In this document: positions 18,742 through 26,388 of the stretch, one piece after another
How positions within the stretch are numbered: position 1 is the first letter of the stretch
How the letters are laid out: the number at the start of each line of letters is the position of its first letter
Source of the DNA: CBDBJQ01 sp965206405
GTDB lineage: Bacteria; Pseudomonadota; Alphaproteobacteria; UBA8366
Length of the DNA: 64,000 nucleotides
NCBI GenBank assembly: GCA_965206405.1
Contig: CBDBJQ010000006.1
Location: forward strand, 372,001 to 436,000
Direction: 5' to 3'
Program-made: the position numbers and the translations under genes
The notes under the pieces: generated by a model
What the model was told of the DNA's origin: nothing
What the model saw: only the letters and a program-made list of their open reading frames with translations
Databases searched by the model: none

Positions 18742-18772
18742 TGGCTGACAGGGGAGGGTTCTGATGGCTGAC
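18728..18772 (+). repeat. 23-bp tandem duplication spanning a stop/start junction
   Basis: 22 identical bases at 18728-18749 and 18751-18772 (period 23) each contain the TGATG junction between the SDR stop and the crotonase start. The copy created an extra small reading frame between the genes. Confidence 0.95.
18741..18764 (+). other. Seven-codon minicistron created by duplication
   Basis: ATG at 18741 overlaps the SDR stop (TGATG). The frame reads MADRGGF and its TGA overlaps the crotonase ATG, again as TGATG. Each junction keeps the ribosome-binding GGGGAGGG. Ribosomes would pass SDR stop, minicistron and crotonase by re-initiation. It is probably a by-product of slippage rather than a functional peptide. 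Confidence 0.6.
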
Positions 18773-19546
18773 GGGGAAATCTCGGTCCGGCTCGACGATG
18801 TTGGGGGCGGACGGGCGGCAACGGTCACGATCAACCGCGCGGCGCGCGCGAACAGCTTGAGCACGGCGGTCGTCACGGCCATGCGGGACGCTTTTCTCGA
18901 ACTCCGGGAAGATGCGGATTTGCGCATTGCGGTGCTTACAGGTGCCGGCGACAGGAGCTTCATTGGCGGTGCGAACCTCCATGAGCTCAAGGCGTTCACG
19001 CCGGAGCTGGCGCGCCGCTATCTTTCGCTTCTGAGCGAAGCTAACACCGCGATACGCGACCTTCCGGTGCCAGTCGTAGCCCGCATCAACGGCGCCTGCA
19101 TCGGCGCCGGGCTGGAGGTCGCCGCCGCCTGTGACGTGCGGATCGCCGCCGATTCTGCCCGGCTCGGCATGCCCGAGGTAGTGCTCGATCTTCCCTCGGT
19201 GGTCGAGGCGGCGCTGTTTCCCCGGCTTATGGGCTGGGGTCGGACGGCGTGGTTACTCTATCGCGGCGATCTCGTCGACGCGGATCAGGCTGAGCGCTGG
19301 GGCCTGGTCGAGCGGGTGGTGCCGGCGGCCGAGCTCAATGCGGCCGTCGAGGAATTCGTTTCCTGCGTGGCAGCGAACGGGCCGACGGGCATCCGGGCGC
19401 AAAAGGCGCTGATGCGGCAATGGGAGGCGGTATCGCTGAGCGACGGGATTCGGGCCGGTATCGATTCGATCGGGGAAGCGGTGCGCACCGGGCGGTCCGG
19501 GGAGCTTATCCGCGGCCGCCTCAATGACATGAAATCAGCGAAATAG
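18764..19546 (+). CDS. Enoyl-CoA hydratase/isomerase family protein
   Basis: A 260-aa crotonase-fold protein. Oxyanion segments RSFIGGANLHEL (about 64-75) and NGACIGAGLEVAAACDVRIA (about 103-122) are present. The N-terminus MADGEISVRLDDVGGGRAA is normal length. The first Met is set by the second TGATG overlap; the first copy of the duplicated start leads only to seven codons. It probably works with the SDR gene directly upstream on an acyl-CoA substrate. It is convergent with infC, whose stop is 14 bases away. Confidence 0.9.
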   Translation: MADGEISVRLDDVGGGRAATVTINRAARANSLSTAVVTAMRDAFLELREDADLRIAVLTGAGDRSFIGGANLHELKAFTPELARRYLSLLSEANTAIRDLPVPVVARINGACIGAGLEVAAACDVRIAADSARLGMPEVVLDLPSVVEAALFPRLMGWGRTAWLLYRGDLVDADQAERWGLVERVVPAAELNAAVEEFVSCVAANGPTGIRAQKALMRQWEAVSLSDGIRAGIDSIGEAVRTGRSGELIRGRLNDMKSAK

Positions 19547-19559
19547 CGAGGCATCGCTC

Positions 19560-20093
19560 TCAGCGAGGCGCGAGCACCATGACCATCTGCCGGCCTTCCA
19601 TCGCCGGCGTCTGCTCGATCTTTGCGAGTTCTTCGGTGTCGCTGCGAATTCGGTCGAGCACCTTGGATCCGAGTTCCTGGTGGCGCAGTTCCCGGCCCCG
19701 GAAACGTATCGTGACCTTCACCTTGTCGCCGGATTCAAGGAACTTCTGCATGTTCCGCATCTTCACATCGAAGTCGTGATCCTCGATGTTGGGTCGGAAC
19801 TTGATCTCCTTGACCTCGATGGTCTTCTGTTTTTTGCGGGCTTCGTTCCGCTTTTTCTGCTCACCGTATTTGTACTTGCCGTAATCGACGATCTTGCAGA
19901 CGGGCGGTGAGACGTTCGGGGATACTTCGAGCAAGTCGAGCCCGGCATCCTCGGCGAGAGAAACAGCGTCAGCGACACTGACAACTCCGCGGTTCTCCCC
20001 GTTTTCATCGATAAGACGAATCGTCTCCACGTCGATTTCGCCGTTGACCCGCGGACCGGATTTGGTCGGGGCTGTGTAGAAAGGTCTTCTAAT
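19560..20093 (-). CDS. infC: Translation initiation factor IF-3, AUU start
   Basis: IF-3 blocks premature 50S joining and checks the start codon. Reading upstream of the first GTG in frame gives RRPFYTAPTKSGPRVNGEID, the family N-terminus, and the only start-like codon at its head is ATT at 20093. A GAGGAG lies about 9 bases upstream. This gives 177 aa, the usual length; starting at the GTG would cut off 21 conserved residues. AUU initiation is known for infC in E. coli, where it allows IF-3 to repress itself. N- and C-domains and the linker EQKKRNEARKKQK are intact. It follows thrS by 84 bases. Confidence 0.95.
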   Translation of the reverse strand: MRRPFYTAPTKSGPRVNGEIDVETIRLIDENGENRGVVSVADAVSLAEDAGLDLLEVSPNVSPPVCKIVDYGKYKYGEQKKRNEARKKQKTIEVKEIKFRPNIEDHDFDVKMRNMQKFLESGDKVKVTIRFRGRELRHQELGSKVLDRIRSDTEELAKIEQTPAMEGRQMVMVLAPR

Positions 20094-20177
20094 AACCGTA
20101 ATCTCCTCTTCTGCTCTGACGCAGGTGTTTCACGATAGCGCCCCACAATCCCGTTTCGGTCCATATTTCAGGAACGA

Positions 20178-22181
20178 TCAGGTGCCGGGAACTGCCGCTT
20201 CACTGACAAGTGTATGAATTGCATCGTCAAGCGCAAGAATTTCCTGTGCCTTGCCGCCAAGGCGGCGAATTGCAACGGTGCGTGCTTCCGCTTCCCGCTT
20301 GCCGACGACGAGCATGACCGGAACCTTGGCGAGGCTGTGCTCGCGGACCTTGTAGTTGATTTTCTCGTTGCGCAGGTCGGTTGCGCTCCTGAGGCCCGCA
20401 TCCCCGCACGCCGCAGCCACTTCCTCGGCCCAGGAATCCGCATCACTGGTGATGGTGGTGGCAACGACCTGCACCGGCGTCAGCCACAGCGGCAGGCGGC
20501 CGGCATAGTGCTCGATCAGAACACCGAGAAAACGCTCGAACGAACCGAGAATGGCCCGGTGTAGCATGACCGGGCGGCGCACGCTTCCATCAGGGGCGAT
20601 GTAAGTCGCATCAAGGCGCTCCGGGAGAACGAAGTCCACCTGCAGGGTGCCGCACTGCCAGTCGCGGCCGATTGCGTCCCGCAGCACGAATTCCAGCTTC
20701 GGGCCGTAGAACGCGCCTTCGCCTGGATTCATTTCAAGCGCGGCTCCGGTGGCCTGCGTCGCTTCCAGCAAAGCTTTCTCCGCCTGGTCCCAGGTTGAAT
20801 CCTCGCCGGCCCGTTCCGGTGGCCGGTCGGCGAACTTGATGACGAACTCCTCGAAGCCGAGATTGCTGTAGATGCTCGAGAGCAGATCGATGAAGGCGGC
20901 GGTCTCGGCCTCGATCTGCTCCTCAGTGCAGAAGATGTGGCCGTCGTCCTGGGTGAAGGCGCGCACCCGCATCAACCCGTGCAGCGCACCGGAAGGTTCG
21001 TTGCGGTGGCAAGCACCGAACTCGGCCATCCGCAGTGGCAAGTCGCGATAACTCTTGATGCCCTGTTTGAATATCTGGACGTGACCGGGACAGTTCATCG
21101 GCTTCAGCGCCAGCATCCGCCGCCCCCCATCTGATCCGTCACCCTGCGTACCGCCAGGCTGCGCATCGTCAGGCTGCGCATCGTCAAGCTGGGCGCTGTC
21201 AGTTCGGGAAGCGTTGTCCTGGGTGGTGAACATCAGTTCGCGGAATTTTTCCCAATGGCCGGAAGCCTCCCACAGGGATCGTGACAGCATCTGCGGCGTC
21301 TTCACCTCAACGTAGCCGGCCATCTCCAGGCGCTGGCGCATATAGGCAGCGAGCTCCCGGTAGACGACCCAGCCCTTCGGGTGCCAGAAGACGCTGCCGG
21401 TGGCTTCGTCCTGGATGTGGAACAGGCCCATCTCCCGCCCGAGGCGCCGGTGGTCGCGCTTTTCCGCCTCCTCGAGGCGATGCAGATAGGTCTTCAGCTC
21501 CTTGGCGTCGCGCCAGCAGGTGCCGTAAATCCGCTGCAGCCGGGGGTTATCCGGATCGCCCCGCCAATACGAACCGGCGAGTTTGAGCAGCTTGAAGGCG
21601 GTGCCAAGATGGCCGGTCGAGGGCAGGTGCGGGCCGCGGCACAAATCGAGCCAATCGCCCTGGCGGTAGATCGTGAGCTCTTCCCCGTCCGGCAGGGAGC
21701 CGACGTGTTCGGCCTTGAAGGTCTCGCCGACCTCAAGGAAATGGGTAACCGCGTCATCCCGGCTCCAAACCTCGCGCTCGATCGTCTCGTCACGGGAGAC
21801 GATCTCGGCCATGCGCTGTTCTATCGCCTCGAAATCCGCCGGCGTGAAGGGTTCCTCGCGATGGAAGTCGTAATAGAAGCCGTCCTCGATGGCCGGGCCG
21901 AAGGTGATCTTGGTGCCGGGGTGCAGCTCCTGGACCGCTTCGGCGAGCACATGGGCGGCGTCGTGCCGCAACAGTTCCAGCGCGTCCTGATGGTCGCGGG
22001 TGACGATCTCAACGCTGGTATCCCCGGCGATCTCGCGCACGAGGTCGCGCAGGTCACCGTCGACCTTCACCGCCAGCGCAGCCTTGGCGAGGCCAGGACC
22101 GATATCGGCGGCGAGACCGGCACCCGTAACGGGCCCGTCGTAACGCCGCACGCTACCGTCCGGCAAGGTGATCGCAACCAT
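20178..22181 (-). CDS. thrS: Threonine-tRNA ligase
   Basis: A 667-aa class II synthetase: TGS domain (1-60), editing domain with HDAAH (73-77), catalytic core with the Zn-binding NCPGH and motif 2 (FGACHRNEPSG), and a C-terminal anticodon domain ending in the thrS signature HSLAKVPVMLVVG. Unlike relatives it carries an Asp/Gln/Gly-rich insert at about 322-355 between MFTT and LALKPMNCPGH, encoded by a 15-bp tandem repeat. The ATG giving MVAITLPDGSV is used; the long upstream extension is repeat-derived. A possible weak promoter (TTGCCA, 18 bases, TACATA) lies in the upstream spacer. Confidence 0.96.
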   Translation of the reverse strand: MVAITLPDGSVRRYDGPVTGAGLAADIGPGLAKAALAVKVDGDLRDLVREIAGDTSVEIVTRDHQDALELLRHDAAHVLAEAVQELHPGTKITFGPAIEDGFYYDFHREEPFTPADFEAIEQRMAEIVSRDETIEREVWSRDDAVTHFLEVGETFKAEHVGSLPDGEELTIYRQGDWLDLCRGPHLPSTGHLGTAFKLLKLAGSYWRGDPDNPRLQRIYGTCWRDAKELKTYLHRLEEAEKRDHRRLGREMGLFHIQDEATGSVFWHPKGWVVYRELAAYMRQRLEMAGYVEVKTPQMLSRSLWEASGHWEKFRELMFTTQDNASRTDSAQLDDAQPDDAQPGGTQGDGSDGGRRMLALKPMNCPGHVQIFKQGIKSYRDLPLRMAEFGACHRNEPSGALHGLMRVRAFTQDDGHIFCTEEQIEAETAAFIDLLSSIYSNLGFEEFVIKFADRPPERAGEDSTWDQAEKALLEATQATGAALEMNPGEGAFYGPKLEFVLRDAIGRDWQCGTLQVDFVLPERLDATYIAPDGSVRRPVMLHRAILGSFERFLGVLIEHYAGRLPLWLTPVQVVATTITSDADSWAEEVAAACGDAGLRSATDLRNEKINYKVREHSLAKVPVMLVVGKREAEARTVAIRRLGGKAQEILALDDAIHTLVSEAAVPGT
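21155..21199 (-). repeat. 15-bp tandem repeat inside thrS
   Basis: Two perfect copies of CAGGCTGCGCATCGT (21155-21169, 21170-21184) and a third diverged copy (21185-21199) encode the repeated DDAQP-like insert of ThrS. The unit length is a multiple of three, so the frame is kept. Confidence 0.9.
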
Positions 22182-22372
22182 GTGCTCCAGGATGCTCCAG
22201 TTCGCTTGCCACGCCGCCGGAAGGCGGCCCAAAGGCGGAGGTCTGTCGAAGGCGCCAAGTATGTAGCGCACTCCACAAGGATCTGGCAACGACATGCGCA
22301 TTGATGATTGCTGGCGTGGCCCGTGCTGCGGCCTGTGCGGGGGCGTGTAGACAGGACTGCATTCCTGCGAAA

Positions 22373-22429
22373 CAATGATCCAGCGAAACAATGATGAAAC
22401 AATGATGAAGCAATGATGAAACCAATGAT
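22373..22429. repeat. Five CAATGAT repeats with about 11-bp spacing
   Basis: CAATGAT begins at 22373, 22389, 22400, 22411 and 22423, so four of the five copies lie 11-12 bases apart, close to one helical turn. The array is in the divergent spacer between thrS (start 22181) and the hydrolase (start 22469). It could be a multi-site operator or a simple slippage array. Confidence 0.75.
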
Positions 22430-22468
22430 CTTGGGCGGTTTCCCCTATGTGGCTAAGAGGTCCAGGTG

Positions 22469-23251
22469 ATGACAGCGCCTGTTGAGCTGCGGTTCCTGAC
22501 CCATGGCGATGCCCGCATCGCATACCGGCATAGTGCGGGGCGGACGCCTGGAATTGTGTTCTGTCCTGGTTTCAAGTCCGACATGACCGGCGACAAGGCG
22601 CTGGCTCTCGAGGAGTGGTGCTGCGCCACCGGCCGGCAATACACGCGCTTTGACTATCAGGGCCACGGTGAGTCCTCCGGCGAGTTCGAGGACACCACGC
22701 TCTACATGTGGGTGGCGGATGCACTGGCTATCCTTGATGAGGCCGCGTCGGGCGGCCAGATCGTCGTCGGCTCATCGATGGGCGGCTGGATTGCGTTTCT
22801 GATGGCCCTGCGCCGACCCGAACGGGTTGCCGGCGTGCTCGGCATCGCCCCGGCCGTGGACTTCACCGAGGAACTGCTCAGGCCCGCGCTGTCGGCGGAA
22901 GCGCGACACCAGATCGAGACCAAGGGGGTCTGGTACCAGCGCTCGGAATACGATTCCCGGCCCTATCCGATTACCCGCGGGATGCTTGAGGATGGCCGAC
23001 GGCACCTCATTCTCGGTGATGGTATCGCATTCGAGGGGCCTGTGCGTATCCTCCAGGGCATGTGCGACGAGGCCGTGCCGTGGCGTCATGCGATCCGCGT
23101 GGCGGAGGCGGTGTCGGGCAAGGATGTGGTGGTGTCGCTGGTGAAGGACGGCGACCACAGGCTGTCGCGCCCGCAGGATCTCGCACGCCTGGTCGAAACG
23201 CTGGCCGAAATCATCGGCATTCTCACGCCGTCCGATCCGCAGGGTCCTTGA
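22469..23251 (+). CDS. Alpha/beta hydrolase
   Basis: A 260-aa alpha/beta hydrolase of the ABHD10/YcjY-like type: FCPGF near 31-35 (oxyanion), FDYQGHGESSG (61-71), nucleophile elbow GSSMGG with Ser at 103, and a late GDHRLSRPQ with the catalytic His. Such enzymes act as small esterases or thioesterases; the substrate is unknown. An AAGAGG lies about 10 bases before the ATG; a GTG one codon earlier is also possible. The last 29 bases overlap the convergent epimerase gene. Confidence 0.85.
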   Translation: MTAPVELRFLTHGDARIAYRHSAGRTPGIVFCPGFKSDMTGDKALALEEWCCATGRQYTRFDYQGHGESSGEFEDTTLYMWVADALAILDEAASGGQIVVGSSMGGWIAFLMALRRPERVAGVLGIAPAVDFTEELLRPALSAEARHQIETKGVWYQRSEYDSRPYPITRGMLEDGRRHLILGDGIAFEGPVRILQGMCDEAVPWRHAIRVAEAVSGKDVVVSLVKDGDHRLSRPQDLARLVETLAEIIGILTPSDPQGP

Positions 23252-24224
23252 TGGGAAAATCCTTGGTCGCGGGATCCCCGACCACCGCAGAATCCCCGGC
23301 CAGCCCCGCCAGCCCCTCCCGGTAGGTCGGCCACCGCAGGCGAACCCCGAGATCCTTCTTGATGCGGGCGTTCGAGACGCGCCTGTTGTCGCGGTAGAAG
23401 GACAGCGCCGCTTCGGAGAGGCCGGCCTCGGCAAGCGGTACCGGCGCCGGTGCGGCAACCCCGAGAAGGCGTGCGGCACAGGCGGCAACGTCTTGCGGCG
23501 GCGCCGGCTCGTCGTCACAGAGATTGTAGATCTGGCCTGGATGCGGGCGCGCTATCGAGGCTTCGAGGGCGGTTGCGATGTCGTCGACATGAATGCGCCC
23601 GAACACCTGACCGTCCTTGACGGCAACACGGGTCTGGCCGGTCCGCAGGCGATCGAGAGCGCTCCGGCCGGGGCCGTAGATTCCCGCAAGACGAAAGATG
23701 TGAACCGGGATGCCGTCTTCCTCGAACAGCTGCAGCCATGCCTGTTCTGTTGCCACCCGCCTGGCGCCCCGGCGCCCGGTCGGCCGAAGCGGCGCCGTCT
23801 CATCGACCCACGCGCCAGCGCAGTCGCCATACACGCTTGTCGCCGAGAGATACCCAATCCAGGAAAGCGCGGGCAGGCGCAGAATCGCGTCGCGATGATG
23901 TTGCAGGACCGGATCGCCCGGCCTGTGGTCCAGCCTGTTCTCTGGTCTGTCGCTCGGTCCATCGCCCATTCCGCCCCCTGGCGGTATCGAGGAAAGGATG
24001 TGGGTGGTGCCGGCCAGCGCTTCGGCGAGACCTTCCGCCGGCCTGTCGCCGCTAAAACCCGCAATCTGCCATTCCGGCGGTAGCTCCCGGGCTCCGGGGT
24101 TGCGGACCGTGCCGGCCACGCGCCAGCCCCTGGCGGCCAAGCGGTCGGCAAGGCGGCGCGCAGAATATCCGAGGCCGAAACAGAACAGGGTTTTGCCGCC
24201 CTGAGATTCGCCACCGGAGGTCAT
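23223..24224 (-). CDS. NAD(P)-dependent epimerase/dehydratase-like SDR protein
   Basis: A 333-aa extended-SDR protein of the YeeZ type. The N-terminus has FCFGLGYSARRLADRLAARG, an atypical Rossmann loop seen in this group, then SATSVYGDCAGAWVDE with the active-site Tyr region, and a Pro-rich loop around FRLAGIYGPGRSA. An Asp/Arg-rich insert near 108-130 (GPSDRPENRLDHRPGDP) interrupts the usual domain. The function of the group is not established. Its 3' end overlaps the hydrolase gene on the other strand by 29 bases. Confidence 0.8.
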   Translation of the reverse strand: MTSGGESQGGKTLFCFGLGYSARRLADRLAARGWRVAGTVRNPGARELPPEWQIAGFSGDRPAEGLAEALAGTTHILSSIPPGGGMGDGPSDRPENRLDHRPGDPVLQHHRDAILRLPALSWIGYLSATSVYGDCAGAWVDETAPLRPTGRRGARRVATEQAWLQLFEEDGIPVHIFRLAGIYGPGRSALDRLRTGQTRVAVKDGQVFGRIHVDDIATALEASIARPHPGQIYNLCDDEPAPPQDVAACAARLLGVAAPAPVPLAEAGLSEAALSFYRDNRRVSNARIKKDLGVRLRWPTYREGLAGLAGDSAVVGDPATKDFPIKDPADRTA

Positions 24225-24275
24225 GTGGGGCCAGAGGTCATGCGGAGCGGGGGCATGCGGGGTGACTCGGGACGC

Positions 24276-24900
24276 CTAGAAATTCAGGTTGGCGTAATGC
24301 GGCACTGCAAGCCGGTCGGGGATGCGGTCCCTGAGCAGCGGCAGGAAACTTGGCCGAGACTTGGCCCGGGCGTACGACTCCTGCGCCTGGGCATGATCGC
24401 TCCAGGGCGCGTCTCCGAGATAATTGAAGCAGGAGATGTGGGCCGCTGCGGTGATGTCAGCGAGTGAGAACTCGTCGCCGGCGAGCCACCGCCGCCGGTC
24501 GGCGAGGTAATCAATGTAGTCGAGATGGATGCGCAGATTAGCGAAGCCGGCACACACCGCCTGCGATGTCGGCGGCTGCTTCTCGCGCCGGCTCCTGACC
24601 ATCTTCTCATGCACGATGTTGAAATCGACCTCGCGGTGGAACTTGCCGTCAAACTACGCCGCAAGATGGCGCTGGCTCGATTTCGTCGAGATACTCAACG
24701 ATGGCCTGGGAGTCGGCAAGAACTATCCCGGCTCTGTTTTCGAGGGTCGGCACTTCGCCGGCAGGGTTAAGGATAAGGAACTCGGATCGGTGCAGCGGTA
24801 TGTCCACCGACCGGCACTCGGCTTCGAGAGGCTTCTCGCCGAGCGCGATACGGACCTTGCGGCAGAAAGGGGACAGCGTCAGGTGATGGAGGACGCACAT
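24276..24900 (-). pseudogene. Broken glutathione S-transferase family gene (FzlA-like)
   Basis: The 5' part encodes MCVLHHLTLSPFCRKVRIAL to EYLDEIEPA, a GST thioredoxin fold. The 3' part, in another frame, encodes FDGKFHREVDFNIVHEKM through HLDYIDYLADRRRWLAGDEF to PHYANLNF. The blend resembles the FtsZ-binding GST-like protein FzlA of alphaproteobacteria. Between them an out-of-frame deletion removed roughly a dozen or more codons and the expected Trp of AAWFDGKF is TAG. Two separate lesions make a sequencing error unlikely. A start at the internal Met could still give a C-terminal fragment. If FzlA is essential here, another copy must exist elsewhere. Confidence 0.8.
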
Positions 24901-24992
24901 GTCACCTGTGACGATACTGCTCCCTGTTGTTGTATCTCGTTGCGTTGCTGCGTCAGCGCGGTGTTTTTCCAGGCGCAGAGCCTGGAGTGGCA

Positions 24993-25208
24993 TCAACCGG
25001 CCAACGCGGCGATTTCGTCCTCTGTCGGGAAACGTCCGAGCTCGTGGCGCGACAACGCAACGGCACCGTCGATGGTGATGTCGAACTGACCGGTCCCGCC
25101 CGGGACGATCTCGAAATCCGATATACCCTTTTCTTCCAGTATGGCCTTCGCACGGAGGGCCCTCTCTTCATAGCCTCACGGCCGGCAGTATTCGATCTTG
25201 ACCTTCAT
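24993..25208 (-). CDS. SelW-like (Rdx family) selenoprotein with in-frame UGA
   Basis: Read with UGA as selenocysteine (U), the frame gives MKVKIEYCRPUGYEERA and continues open for 60 more codons to TGA at 24993-24995, 71 residues in all. CxxU at residues 8-11 after the first strand, the later GQFDITIDG, and GRFPTEDEI near the end match the thioredoxin-like SelW/Rdx family, where CxxC homologues also exist. The UGA is at 25178-25176. GGAG lies about 10 bases before the ATG. Directly after the UGA, a small hairpin with apical GGCC (25166-25154) inside a 4-bp outer helix could be part of a bacterial SECIS, but it is weak by eye. Likely a redox protein; exact role unknown. Confidence 0.85.
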
Positions 25209-25509
25209 GATTCCTGATCTCCGGTGGGTTCGCGACCGCAGCTTCGCGGGTGAGGGCGGCCGCAGAATATTTGCGGATTATTTGTGGACTTCCCGGTTGT
25301 TGCGCGCAAGAGGTTTTTGTCGGATTTCCGCCTCGATTTGTCTCGAATCGGCGACGGCCGGCGACGGCTGGATGGCGTATGGTGTATAGGATAACGATCG
25401 TTTTTCACGCTCCTGGCCCCGCACTTATGTCCGTTTTCATCTTTCCCGTCTCCCCCGTCCCCCCGTCTCCATAGTTTCTGCCGCACCGCCACAGGATGCT
25501 TCATCCGAT
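25209..25509. other. Intergenic stretch, divergent from selW-like gene and uppP
   Basis: About 300 bases between the selenoprotein-like gene (minus) and uppP (plus). It must hold both promoters. I see a TATAGGATAACG segment near 25385-25396 as a possible -10 region for uppP but no convincing -35. Other open frames here are Arg/Ser/Pro-rich and look random. Confidence 0.4.
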
Positions 25510-26310
25510 ATGACGCTTCACCAGATCCTGGCCCTGGCCACTGTCCAAGGAGTGACGGAGTTCCTGCCCGTCAGCTCCAGCGCGCATCTAGTGCTGATTT
25601 CCCGGTGGTCGGGCTGGCCGGATCAGGGTCTGGCGCTCGACGTGGCGGTCCATGTCGGCACCCTGTTTGCGGTCGGTGTGTATTTCTGGCGCGATCTGCT
25701 CGCCGTTCTGCGGGGCTGCGGAAACCTTCTGATGGCACGTGGCGGTCCCGATTCGCGGCTCGCCTTGTACCTCGCCGTGGCCACGCTGCCGATCGTCATC
25801 GTCGGGTTTCTTGCCTACGACCATGTGGGGCGGTATCTGCGCGACCCTGTGATCATCGGCTGGTCGATGATTGTCTTCGGTGTCCTGCTGTGGCTGGGCG
25901 AGCGCTTTGGCGCCGCATCCCGGAAGATCGGCGATCTCGGATGGGCCGACGCGGTCTGGATCGGCCTCGCCCAGATACTGGCGCTGATTCCCGGTGCCAG
26001 CCGCTCCGGCATCGCCATGACGGCGGCAATGGCCGCCGGTCTCGACCGCACCGCGGCCGCCCGCTTCGCGCTACTCCTCTCGGTGCCGACGATCACCGGT
26101 GCCGGAGTCCTCGGCGGCGTCGATCTCTACGCCCGGGGCGACATCACCCTCGGACTCGACGCGCTTCTCGCCGCGGGCCTGTCCTTCGTCTTCGGGCTGG
26201 CCTCGATCGCGCTGATGATGCGCTGGCTGCGCCATACCGGCTTTACACCCTACGTGATCTATCGCCTGCTTTTCGGCGGTGTCCTGCTGTACGGTGCCTA
26301 CGTCTTATAG
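25510..26310 (+). CDS. uppP: Undecaprenyl-diphosphatase
   Basis: A 266-aa polytopic inner-membrane enzyme that dephosphorylates undecaprenyl diphosphate, recycling the lipid carrier for peptidoglycan and other surface polymers; overproduction gives bacitracin resistance. The two signature loops are present: QGVTEFLPVSSSAHLVL (about 14-30) with the catalytic Glu, and PGASRSGIAMT (about 162-172) with the catalytic Arg/Ser. Length and number of hydrophobic segments (seven or eight) are normal. It is convergent with the NDUFA9-like gene. Confidence 0.97.
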   Translation: MTLHQILALATVQGVTEFLPVSSSAHLVLISRWSGWPDQGLALDVAVHVGTLFAVGVYFWRDLLAVLRGCGNLLMARGGPDSRLALYLAVATLPIVIVGFLAYDHVGRYLRDPVIIGWSMIVFGVLLWLGERFGAASRKIGDLGWADAVWIGLAQILALIPGASRSGIAMTAAMAAGLDRTAAARFALLLSVPTITGAGVLGGVDLYARGDITLGLDALLAAGLSFVFGLASIALMMRWLRHTGFTPYVIYRLLFGGVLLYGAYVL

Positions 26311-26342
26311 GGGCGGCCTGTAGGGCGGGCGACAGGGGTCGA

Positions 26343-26356
26343 CGCTTCGCGAAGCG
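26343..26356. repeat. 14-bp palindrome between convergent genes
   Basis: CGCTTCGCGAAGCG is a perfect palindrome in the 78-base gap between the ends of uppP and the NDUFA9-like gene. It could end or stabilise both transcripts, but no T-run is present. Confidence 0.5.
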
Positions 26357-26388
26357 CTGGCGCCTTCGCGGCCCGATTTGCAGTTCGG

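Noticed and set aside
24640..24700. Programmed frameshift in the GST-like gene
   Set aside because: There is no slippery heptamer, and an additional TAG and missing codons would still break the protein.
25176..25178. UGA of the SelW-like gene as an ordinary stop or nonsense mutation
   Set aside because: The frame stays open with family-like sequence for 60 codons and UGA falls exactly at the redox position of CxxC/CxxU, which chance nonsense would rarely hit.
25205..25504. A 99-codon minus-strand frame upstream of the selenoprotein-like gene
   Set aside because: Composition is random (Arg, Ser, Pro, Lys) with no ribosome-binding site, and it covers the shared promoter region.
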